From Pseudomonadota bacterium (GTDB lineage: Bacteria; Pseudomonadota; Alphaproteobacteria; Rhizobiales; Xanthobacteraceae), in contig JAFAFP010000012.1 of assembly GCA_023423415.1 (NCBI GenBank), positions 1 through 13,108 on the forward strand: a stretch of 13,108 nt of DNA. Reading direction: 5' to 3'. Made by a program: the position numbers and the translations under genes. Below, piece after piece: positions 6,374 through 12,914 of this stretch. A model generated the notes under the pieces. That model saw only the letters and a program-made list of their open reading frames with translations. It made no database searches and was not told the DNA's origin. Every line of letters begins with the position of its first letter. The stretch's first letter is position 1.

Positions 6374-8002
6374 TCAGGCTTGTCTTGCGTCTTGCTTGAT
6401 CATGTCGGCCGCTTTTTCAGCGATCATGATGACGGGTGCATTGGTATTGCCCGAAACGATCCGAGGCATGATCGAGGCATCGACGACCCGCAGCCTGTCG
6501 AGGCCATGTACCCGCAGCCGCTCGTCAACCACAGCGGCGGCGTCGCGACCCATCTTGGCAGTGCCAACCGGATGATGAATTGTGCCGCCCTTGCGACGGG
6601 CGAAGTCGAGCATTTCGTCGTCGCTTTGTGTCTCCCGCCCAGGATCGACTTCGCTGGCGATGTAGCGGGACAGCGACGGTGCGGCGACGATCCTGCGGGC
6701 GATGCGCATGCCTTCGAGCAGGCAACGCCGATCGGCCTCGGCTGTAAGGAAATTCGGACGGATGGCCGGGGCCATCAAGGCGTCAGGTGATTTGATGTGG
6801 ATGCTGCCGCGGCTCTCTGGCCGAAGCGGTGTCGGTCCAATAGTCAGCCCTGGCTCGCGATCCAGGATGCGCTTGACCGGATCTTTGAAGCTTGCGTGAG
6901 CGATTGTGTATTGAACGTCGGGCGTGTCGAGTTCGGGCCTCGTGCGGACGTTGCCATTGACGATGCCAGCCGATGTGGTCAGCAAACCCCGGCGCTTGAT
7001 GGCGTATCTCGCGATCTCCTTGGCCAGAGCGAAACCGTGTGAGCGCTCGTTCAGCGTCGGCGCGCCCACGACCTTCCAGACCATCCTGATGATGTAGTGA
7101 TCCTGGTAGTTTTCCCCGACGCCTGACAACGCGTGGAGCACCTCGATGCCCTGCTGCTGCAAGACATCCGGCTTGCCGATGCCGGATAGCTCGAGAATTT
7201 GCGGCGACTGGACTGCGCCGGCACACAGCAACACCTCGCAGCGCGCCTTGACGGTCGTATCGACGGAACCTCTGAGATAGTTGACGCCGACAGCGCGCCT
7301 GTTGGCGATTACGATCTTGGTCGCGTGGGCGTTGGTCTCGACCCGGATATTGGGGCGCTTCATCGCGGCGTCGAGAAACGCCCTCTTGGTCGACCAGCGC
7401 ACGCCGTCTTTTTGGGTCAGCTGAAAGTAGGCAAAGCCGTCTTGCTTGCCGCACGTATAGTCCGGGTTTGATGGGAAGCCGCATTCGCCCGCAGCCGCGA
7501 TGACAGCGTCCGTGATCGCCGCCGATTCGTATTGCTCGCGCACATTCAGCGGTCCGCCCTTTCCGCGCCACGGAGCGGGGTCACCTTCCCAGTTTTCAGT
7601 CTTGCGGAAGTACGGCAGGACTTCATCCCAGGACCAGCCGCGATTGCCCAGTTGCGCCCAGTCATCGTAGTCGCGCGACTCGCCCCGCACATACAGCATC
7701 GCGTTGAGGGAACTGGTGCCTCCCAGCACGCGGCCACGCGGTATCGGAAACGCTCGCTGATACGTGTAGGCTTCCGGCTCTGTCTGAAAACGCCAGTTCA
7801 CGCCCGACATGTCGATCGTCTTCACGTAGCCGGCCGGGATGTGGATCAGTGGATTGCGATCCGCGCCCCCGGCTTCGAGAAGCAGAACCGAAACCGACGG
7901 ATCTTCGCTCAGCCGGGCCGCGAGCGTGCAGCCCGCGGAAGCGGCGCCGATGACGATGTAATCGAACTCGGATGCAACAGATGCATCTGAGCGCCTCCCC
8001 AT
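6374..8002 (-). CDS. GMC-family FAD-dependent alcohol dehydrogenase/oxidase
   Basis: The 542-residue protein has the glucose-methanol-choline oxidoreductase layout. It has an N-terminal FAD Rossmann motif (FDYIVIGAASAGCTLAARLS, residues 13-32), the GMC signature RGRVLGGTSSLNAMLYVRG, the second signature GAVQSPQILELSGIG, and the active-site pair His477 (HHPVGTAKMG) and Asn521 (GNTNAP), matching choline oxidase His466/Asn510. The third position of GxGxxG is Ala (GAASAG), an uncommon change. No secretion signal is evident. ATG 8002 is preferred because GGAG lies 8 nt before it; an upstream ATG at 8035 overlaps the thioesterase stop (ATGCGTGA) and would add 11 residues. Family members oxidise choline, polyethylene glycol or other alcohols to aldehydes, which fits the aldehyde dehydrogenase gene that follows. 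Confidence 0.92.
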   Translation of the reverse strand: MGRRSDASVASEFDYIVIGAASAGCTLAARLSEDPSVSVLLLEAGGADRNPLIHIPAGYVKTIDMSGVNWRFQTEPEAYTYQRAFPIPRGRVLGGTSSLNAMLYVRGESRDYDDWAQLGNRGWSWDEVLPYFRKTENWEGDPAPWRGKGGPLNVREQYESAAITDAVIAAAGECGFPSNPDYTCGKQDGFAYFQLTQKDGVRWSTKRAFLDAAMKRPNIRVETNAHATKIVIANRRAVGVNYLRGSVDTTVKARCEVLLCAGAVQSPQILELSGIGKPDVLQQQGIEVLHALSGVGENYQDHYIIRMVWKVVGAPTLNERSHGFALAKEIARYAIKRRGLLTTSAGIVNGNVRTRPELDTPDVQYTIAHASFKDPVKRILDREPGLTIGPTPLRPESRGSIHIKSPDALMAPAIRPNFLTAEADRRCLLEGMRIARRIVAAPSLSRYIASEVDPGRETQSDDEMLDFARRKGGTIHHPVGTAKMGRDAAAVVDERLRVHGLDRLRVVDASIMPRIVSGNTNAPVIMIAEKAADMIKQDARQA

Positions 8003-8027
8003 GCGGCTAACTCCGCGCTCCTGAGCG

Positions 8028-8480
8028 TCACGCATCCCGATCTCGCCGGTCCGAGAGCTGCTCGGCGAATGCCTTCGGCAACGCTGACGGCTTATTCGTG
8101 CTCGTATCCACGGAGACGATCCGGGTCAGCGCCACTGCACAGCAGTGCTCGTCAGTGTGGATGCCATAGCCGAGCGTATAAGAGGTTCGCCCGATGGCGA
8201 TCGGCGCCAGCTCGACGACGATCCTCTGGGGGTAGAACAGCGGTGCGATGTAGCGGATCGTGAGCTCGGCGATCGGCCACGCGCGTCCCTCAAGGACAGC
8301 GTCAGTCATCATCTCGCGGCGGAACGCGAGACGGCATTCTTCGAGGTAGCCAAGATACCGCGCGTGATTGACGTGCCCATTCGTATCCAGGTCGCTGTAA
8401 AGCGCTGCAACAGTCACGCTGAAGCGCGCGGCACACCGCCTGCGAAACGCATCAAGACCGGTCTGTACTTGCTCAGCCAT
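8028..8480 (-). CDS. hotdog-fold acyl-CoA thioesterase (4HBT family)
   Basis: The 150-residue protein is of typical length for a single hotdog domain. The sequence YSDLDTNGHVNHARYLGYLE (29-48) is the 4-hydroxybenzoyl-CoA thioesterase signature, with Asp32 matching the catalytic Asp17 of the Pseudomonas enzyme and the HVNxxxYxxYxEE-like helix following. RYIAPLFYPQRIVVE and SYTLGYGI fit the following strands. It would hydrolyse a CoA thioester to free acid and CoA. ATG 8480 has AGGAG 6 nt upstream, 24 bases after the TPP beta-subunit gene. Co-occurrence with a CoA-transferase suggests it releases the acid or recovers CoA from dead-end thioesters. Confidence 0.85.
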   Translation of the reverse strand: MAEQVQTGLDAFRRRCAARFSVTVAALYSDLDTNGHVNHARYLGYLEECRLAFRREMMTDAVLEGRAWPIAELTIRYIAPLFYPQRIVVELAPIAIGRTSYTLGYGIHTDEHCCAVALTRIVSVDTSTNKPSALPKAFAEQLSDRRDRDA

Positions 8481-8504
8481 GCGTTGCTCCTGCTGGTCGG
8501 TAAG

Positions 8505-9083
8505 TCACGGCTCGACGTGAGATCCGAGGAGGTGGCTGCGAAATCGCGTCTTGATTGTCACGCCATCGCGAATGGGGATGGTGCGAGGAACGTCGCCCTT
8601 GGCAATCTTGAGCACGGCGACTTTGAGACAGTCGCAACGGTGGATCGCATCCTTCAGCGCCGAAACATTCTCGGCGTTCTTTAGGGTCTGTGACCACGGG
8701 GCCGCGCAAGCCGTTGCGACGGCGGCGAGGTCAACGCCGAACGCGGTCGCCGTCTCCTGCATGCCGGTCTCTGCATATTCTTCGTTGTCGAGGATCACGA
8801 TCGAGAGATTGGCCGGTTTGTGCTGCGCGAGCGTCGCTAGGCTTCCCAGTCCCATCAGCATCTCGCCGTCTCCAACCAGGACGAGCACAGGTTGCGTGGG
8901 ACGGGACAACGCAAGCCCGAGCCCTACCATGACGGCCGATCCCATTGCGCCCCAGTTGTAGAAATTGAGTGGATGATCGCCGGCGGCGCGGACGTCGTAG
9001 CAGGGTGAACCAAGCCCCGCGACGACGAGGAGTTCACCCCGATCTGAAAGCAATGCTCTGACGGCTTGCCGGCGCTCGATCAT
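8505..9083 (-). CDS. TPP-dependent decarboxylase, beta (C-terminal TPP-binding) subunit
   Basis: The 192-residue protein carries the TPP/Mg motif GDG (71-73) followed 26 residues later by LDNEEY with Asn100, as in the second half of acetolactate-synthase-type enzymes. GLGSPCYDVRAAG and NFYNWGAMGSAVMVGLGLAL resemble sulfopyruvate and phosphonopyruvate decarboxylase beta parts (ComE-like). Being only half an enzyme, it must pair with the product of the preceding gene. ATG 9083 has TGAGG six nt before it, overlapping the alpha subunit's stop; the gap is only 7 nt, indicating a coupled complex. The probable reaction is non-oxidative decarboxylation of a 2-oxoacid to an aldehyde. The substrate is unknown; sulfopyruvate is only one possibility. 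Confidence 0.87.
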   Translation of the reverse strand: MIERRQAVRALLSDRGELLVVAGLGSPCYDVRAAGDHPLNFYNWGAMGSAVMVGLGLALSRPTQPVLVLVGDGEMLMGLGSLATLAQHKPANLSIVILDNEEYAETGMQETATAFGVDLAAVATACAAPWSQTLKNAENVSALKDAIHRCDCLKVAVLKIAKGDVPRTIPIRDGVTIKTRFRSHLLGSHVEP

Positions 9084-9090
9084 AATGACC

Positions 9091-9633
9091 TCACTTGCTC
9101 CAGTTCTTGCGGCCGATCATGCGCTGGCTCAACAGCACCGCAACCGCCCGGTTGGAGTAGAACGCCTGATCGACCGCACCGGATACGATGTCGGCGATTT
9201 CGTCCGCGATGTCGGCGCGGTAGACGTCAAAGCCCATGACACTGAGGATGTCAGGCGTGCGCTTGCCCATCGGAATCTGGAACGGAATGTACTCGGCGAA
9301 CTCACCGCGCATCGTGACGATCAAAATGAGTGGGAAGCGGCATGCTTCGATCAAGGCGAACGTGTTGATGCAGTTGCCGACGCCGCTTGACTGCATCAGC
9401 AAAACGCTGCGCTTGCCGCCAAGCCACAGGCCTGCGGCCAGTCCCACACCTTCTTCCTCGGTCGTCAGAACGGTCGTGCCGATCTCGGGCGCGCCGCGGC
9501 ATAGCGCTATCAGCCCCTTATGCCCGCCGTCAGGAACGTAGCCAACGTGGACGACGTCACCTGTCTGCAGCACTTCAAACACGCGGCGTTGCCACGGTTG
9601 AATGCCCTGCTCCTTGTCTCTGTCGTCGGACAT
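9091..9633 (-). CDS. TPP-dependent decarboxylase, alpha (N-terminal Pyr-domain) subunit
   Basis: The 180-residue protein matches the pyrimidine-binding half of split TPP decarboxylases such as ComD. TTEEEGVGLAAGLWLGGKRS (57-76) contains the Glu that activates the TPP aminopyrimidine, followed by LMQSSGVGNCINTFALIE and LILIVTMRGEF. ATG 9633 is chosen because GAAAGG lies 7 nt upstream. An in-frame GTG at 9648 overlapping the CoA-transferase stop (GTGA) would add five residues and has no Shine-Dalgarno of its own. With the beta subunit it should form an alpha-beta active site at the interface. It lacks the central domain of larger TPP enzymes, as is normal for the split type. Confidence 0.87.
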   Translation of the reverse strand: MSDDRDKEQGIQPWQRRVFEVLQTGDVVHVGYVPDGGHKGLIALCRGAPEIGTTVLTTEEEGVGLAAGLWLGGKRSVLLMQSSGVGNCINTFALIEACRFPLILIVTMRGEFAEYIPFQIPMGKRTPDILSVMGFDVYRADIADEIADIVSGAVDQAFYSNRAVAVLLSQRMIGRKNWSK

Positions 9634-9644
9634 GCCTCGACCTT

Positions 9645-10832
9645 TCACACGACGCCTGACGTTTTGAGCCGCTCGATCTCGGTAGGCAGCACGCCCAGAA
9701 GATCAGAAAGCACCTGAGCCGTATGCTCGCCGAGTGCCGGCGGCGCGGCATAATCATTGAGCGGCGTTGCGCTCATCTGCATTGGGCTTTTGATGCCCTT
9801 GACGATGCCGGCCGTCGCGTGCGGCATGGCAACGAGCATGTCGCGCGCGCGCAGCACCTCGCTGTCGCAGACCTCGGCGACGCTGCGGATGGCGCCGCAG
9901 GGAATGCCGGTCGCATCGAGCCGTGCGCGCCATGCATCGCGGGTCTCCGTTCGCATGATGGCGCGGACGATCGGAACCAGGATGGCGCGATGGCGAACGC
10001 GATCGGCTGCCCTGATGAAGCGCTCGTCTTGGGCGAGGTCCGCGCGCTCAACGACACGGCAGAAGCGCCGCCAGTGCTCGTCGTTCGCGATGCCGAGATT
10101 GAGCCAGCCGTCGGCGACCTCGAAAGTCTCGTAGGGGACGATGGTCGGATGCTCGTTGCCACGCCGCCGCGGCGACTGACCGGTTGCGAAATAGATGCTG
10201 GCGGTGAAGGTCAGTAGCGAGGCGATCGCCTCGTACATCGAAACATGCACGTACTGGCCGATGCCGGTTCGCTGCCGCACCAGCAGCGCTGCCAGGATGC
10301 CTTGCGATAACGTCAATCCCGATGCCAGATCCGCGATCGAGGTGCCGACCTTGTGCGGCGCGCCGTCGACTGGGCCGGTGAGGTCCATGATCCCGGCCTC
10401 GCCCTGCACGATGACATCGTAGCCAGGTCGCGCACATTCGGGGCCGCGGTCGCCGAAACCCGAGATCGACGCGTAGATCAGGCTCGGTCGCCGCGCCTTG
10501 ACTGTCTCATACGCGAAGCCGAGCCGATCCATCGTGCCGGGGCGGAAGTTTTCAACCAGCACATCGCATTTCTCGATGAGCTGCCACAGAAGCGCAGCGC
10601 CATCGGGTGCCTTGAGATCGAGCGTCACGCTCTTCTTGTTGCGATTGACAGACAGGAAATATGCCGCTTGATCGCCTTGATAGGGCGGCGCGAACGCGCG
10701 CGTATCGTCGCCTTCTCCAGGACGCTCGATCTTGATGATCTCGGCACCGAGATCGCCGAGCTGCATTGTGCAGAACGGGCCCGAGACGACGCGGGTCAGG
10801 TCGAGGACACGAATACCGTCGAGCGGGCGCAT
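9645..10832 (-). CDS. CaiB/BaiF family (class III) CoA-transferase
   Basis: The 395-residue protein is the usual length for formyl-CoA:oxalate, carnitine and benzylsuccinate CoA-transferases. It opens with PLDGIRVLDLTRVVSGPFCT and LGAEIIKIERPGEGDDTR, then VNRNKKSVTLDLK, CDVLVENFRPG and PGYDVIVQGEAGIMDLTG. The Asp in GYDVIVQ (residue 139 from this start) is the expected nucleophile that forms the acyl-anhydride. FEVADGWLNLGIANDEHWRR and GIPCGAIRSV are also family traits. ATG 10832 is preferred, with TTGAGG overlapping the stop of the HAD gene; GTG 10838 is an alternative adding two residues. It would load a carboxylate with CoA from another thioester. The substrate is not identifiable. Confidence 0.92.
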   Translation of the reverse strand: MRPLDGIRVLDLTRVVSGPFCTMQLGDLGAEIIKIERPGEGDDTRAFAPPYQGDQAAYFLSVNRNKKSVTLDLKAPDGAALLWQLIEKCDVLVENFRPGTMDRLGFAYETVKARRPSLIYASISGFGDRGPECARPGYDVIVQGEAGIMDLTGPVDGAPHKVGTSIADLASGLTLSQGILAALLVRQRTGIGQYVHVSMYEAIASLLTFTASIYFATGQSPRRRGNEHPTIVPYETFEVADGWLNLGIANDEHWRRFCRVVERADLAQDERFIRAADRVRHRAILVPIVRAIMRTETRDAWRARLDATGIPCGAIRSVAEVCDSEVLRARDMLVAMPHATAGIVKGIKSPMQMSATPLNDYAAPPALGEHTAQVLSDLLGVLPTEIERLKTSGVV

Positions 10833-10839
10833 GGGCACC

Positions 10840-11547
10840 TCAACACAGCGTCTGCGCGAGCTCGGCGAAATTCGCCACGATTAGGTCGGCCTGATGCGGC
10901 GTCTCGCCGAACGGCCGCTTCCGGCGATCAATGAAAGCGGTGCGCATGCCGTAGGACTTTGCGCCGATGCAGTCAAAGGCATGATTGGCGACGAACAGGC
11001 AGCTGGAACGGTCGAAACCGATCAGTTCCTCGGCCTTGGCGTAGGTCTTCCAATGCGGCTTGAAGTAACCGGCCTCCGCGACCGAAATCACCTTGTCGAA
11101 CGGGAATCCGATGTGCGGGCCAGCCGCCTTCAACATGTCGGTGTCGCCGTTCGACAGGATGATGAGGTTGTATCCCGCGCCACGCAACTTCTCTAGCGCT
11201 GCGATGACATCGGGGAAGGGTTTCAGCTTTTCGATCTCGGAGACGAGCCAACGCACCTCGTCCTGCGTGTAGCTGAAACCGCAGCGATCCATAACATAGG
11301 AAACCGCGCGGTGACCGATCTGGCGATATGGCGTGTGCCCGCGATCGCAGAGTGCATCAATCATCGAGTTCTCGAAGTGCGTGCGGCGCCACCACGTGAC
11401 GAACTGGTGCGCGTTCCCGTCCCATCCCTTTTTCTTGAGGAAGGGCGCCGCGATCTCCGCCAGCCCCTTCTGCATGTCGACGATAGTGCCGTACTGGTCG
11501 AACACCAGTGCCTTCACCTCGCGCTTCAAGACCTCGGTGCGTTCCAT
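10840..11547 (-). CDS. HAD-superfamily hydrolase, haloacid-dehalogenase type II-like
   Basis: The 235-residue protein is the size of L-2-haloacid dehalogenases. Residues are matched by my alignment to L-DEX: nucleophile Asp17 in VFDQYGT (Asp10), Thr21 (Thr14), an Arg at WWRR (Arg41), Ser132 in LSNGD (Ser118), and Lys163 with Tyr169 in FKPHWKTY (Lys151, Tyr157). However the SSNAWD motif (Ser175, Asn177, Asp180) is ANHAFD (187-192), so Ser175 is Ala and Asn177 is His while the Asp remains. It may dehalogenate a 2-haloacid or act as a related hydrolase. ATG 11547 has GGAG 7 nt upstream; the frame is open further to 11634 but that runs into the operator region. It is the first gene of the operon, divergent from the LysR gene. 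Confidence 0.85.
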   Translation of the reverse strand: MERTEVLKREVKALVFDQYGTIVDMQKGLAEIAAPFLKKKGWDGNAHQFVTWWRRTHFENSMIDALCDRGHTPYRQIGHRAVSYVMDRCGFSYTQDEVRWLVSEIEKLKPFPDVIAALEKLRGAGYNLIILSNGDTDMLKAAGPHIGFPFDKVISVAEAGYFKPHWKTYAKAEELIGFDRSSCLFVANHAFDCIGAKSYGMRTAFIDRRKRPFGETPHQADLIVANFAELAQTLC

Positions 11548-11615
11548 CCGTGGGCTCCGTTCACGTTTCTGAGCCTTGTCTTGCCAGAAGCTAAGGTGAT
11601 GCTTCCAATTGATTG

Positions 11616-11621
11616 ATTGTA
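11616..11621 (-). promoter_or_regulatory. possible -10 element for the catabolic operon
   Basis: The minus strand reads TACAAT here, one mismatch from TATAAT, giving a leader of about 60 nt before ATG 11547. The -35 match 17 nt upstream is poor (TATCCA) and lies inside the LysR palindrome, as expected for an activator-dependent promoter. Weak evidence. Confidence 0.3.
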
Positions 11622-11628
11622 TGCCGAC

Positions 11629-11643
11629 ATCCATCGTATGGAT
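11629..11643. promoter_or_regulatory. LysR-type operator (T-N11-A palindrome)
   Basis: ATCCAT-CGT-ATGGAT is a perfect 15-bp inverted repeat containing T-N11-A (11630 to 11642), the consensus form of a LysR recognition site. It lies in the divergent region between the HAD gene and the LysR gene. On the plus strand TTGTAT (11617) and GATAAT (11641) with an 18-nt spacer could form the LysR promoter around it, suggesting autorepression together with activation of the operon. Confidence 0.6.
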
Positions 11644-11682
11644 AATGCACAGATTTCAGAAACTTACGGAAATGGATCGAGA

Positions 11683-12594
11683 GTGCCCAACCTTCGTGGA
11701 GTCGACCTCAATCTCCTCGTCGTCCTCGATGCCCTTCTGCGCGAACGGCATGTTACGCGAGCCGCAGGGACGATTGGCCTGTCGCAGCCTGCGATGAGCA
11801 GCGCGCTGGCAAGGCTGCGTAACGTGTTCAAGGACGAATTGCTGGTTCGCACAGCTTCTGGCATGCAACCAACCCCACGCGCGGAAACGCTGATCGAGCC
11901 GGTTCGGCAGGCGATCGGCCAAATCGAGCGCGTTCTGGAAAGTGATCAGAACTTCGATGCCGCCAAATCGGCGCATCGCTTTTCCATCCGACTTTCGGAC
12001 CTGCTGAGCTACCTTCTCTTGCCGAGCCTGATGGCCGAGATCGCGCGGGTTGCGCCGCGGATCAGCCTTGACGTCAGACACTTGTCGCCGATGCAGACCA
12101 TCGACGCCCTCGAACGGGACGACATTGACGTCGCCGTCAGCATGGGCCTGGAGCACACCGGTACGATCAATCGGCAGGTGCTCTTCAACGACCGAATGGT
12201 CGCCATCATGCGCAGCACGCACACGCTGGCGCATGGCAAGATCACACTCAAGCGCTTCCTCGCAACCCGGCATCTGAAGGTGTCGATGGCACCAACGGAC
12301 ATTCGCTTTGCCGACGACGTACTATCCAAGTCCAATGCGGTTCGCGACGTGGCGCTCAATGTGCCGCACTGGCTGTTGGTGCCGCGCGTCCTTGCCACGA
12401 CCGACTATGTGGCGGTCATGCCGGGCGCTTTCGCGACCGCGGTTCGGGATAAGTCTCTCGTCGTTCGCGAGTTACCATTTGCATCGAAATCGTTCGACTG
12501 GTGCCTCTACTGGCATCGACGGCACGACGCCGATCCCGCCAGCCGTTGGCTGCGGGCGCGCATTGAGGCGGTGAGCCGCGAGCATCTAGTGTAA
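11683..12594 (+). CDS. LysR-family transcriptional regulator (NodD/NahR-like)
   Basis: The 303-residue protein has the winged helix-turn-helix near the N-terminus (VDLNLLVVLDALLRERHVTR then AAGTIGLSQPAMSSALARLR, DELLVRT), followed by a two-lobed effector-binding domain (FSIRLSDLLSYLLLP to the end). The pattern VDLNLLVVLDALL is typical of the NodD/NahR/LinR branch, whose members often sense aromatic or other catabolic substrates. GTG 11683 is preferred: GGA lies 6 nt upstream, homologues begin just before this motif, and the alternative ATG 11638 lies inside the LysR palindrome without a Shine-Dalgarno. The frame is open back to TTG 11617. Transcribed divergently from the catabolic operon, it is the likely substrate-responsive activator; the ligand is unknown. 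Confidence 0.9.
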   Translation: MPNLRGVDLNLLVVLDALLRERHVTRAAGTIGLSQPAMSSALARLRNVFKDELLVRTASGMQPTPRAETLIEPVRQAIGQIERVLESDQNFDAAKSAHRFSIRLSDLLSYLLLPSLMAEIARVAPRISLDVRHLSPMQTIDALERDDIDVAVSMGLEHTGTINRQVLFNDRMVAIMRSTHTLAHGKITLKRFLATRHLKVSMAPTDIRFADDVLSKSNAVRDVALNVPHWLLVPRVLATTDYVAVMPGAFATAVRDKSLVVRELPFASKSFDWCLYWHRRHDADPASRWLRARIEAVSREHLV

Positions 12595-12682
12595 AGGGAC
12601 GTGCTATTGCGCGCTGGATCTGCGTCAACAATCGCAGCGTTCTCGCTAATGCGATCCCTCCAGCAACGGACATGGCAGACGG

Positions 12683-12832
12683 CACGAACCGCGTCCCTCG
12701 TCGGATGACCCGCAGCAGCTGTGAGGGCGCGCCGTTGTGCCTGGGCTGGCGTTCCCGTCCGTCGCCTATTCCAGTAACGATACTCAGGCCCGGTAGCTCC
12801 GGTGCCCCTGCTTGAACAATACGACCACACAC
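12683..12832 (-). pseudogene. SRAP (YedK/HMCES-type) peptidase/abasic-site protein, N-terminal remnant
   Basis: The minus strand begins at GTG 12832 and reads VCGRIVQAGAPELPG, then RERQPRHNGAPSQLLRVIRR, about 50 residues in all. MCGR with catalytic Cys2 and RYNxAPxQxxxVIRR are hallmarks of the SRAP domain, which forms a thiazolidine crosslink with abasic sites in single-stranded DNA. The original ATG seems to be GTG here. After VIRR the similarity ends and the expected RWGLIP and His-containing parts are missing, so the gene is truncated. The rest of 12595-12914 shows no other recognisable gene. Confidence 0.6.
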
Positions 12833-12914
12833 AGCCGATGCGCTCCCCAGAAGCCTATCAATCAGCGGCGTCAGTCCGGCAGAGGCCGCCGTTGGCAGCC
12901 TCTGCAGATTTCAC

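Noticed and set aside
11548..11634. N-terminal extension of the HAD protein
   Set aside because: It would start inside the LysR palindrome with no Shine-Dalgarno, whereas ATG 11547 has GGAG at ideal spacing and gives the family length.
12416..12682. Continuation of the SRAP frame into the LysR gene
   Set aside because: Similarity to SRAP ends after VIRR at about 12683. Further left the frame is antisense to LysR and intergenic sequence.
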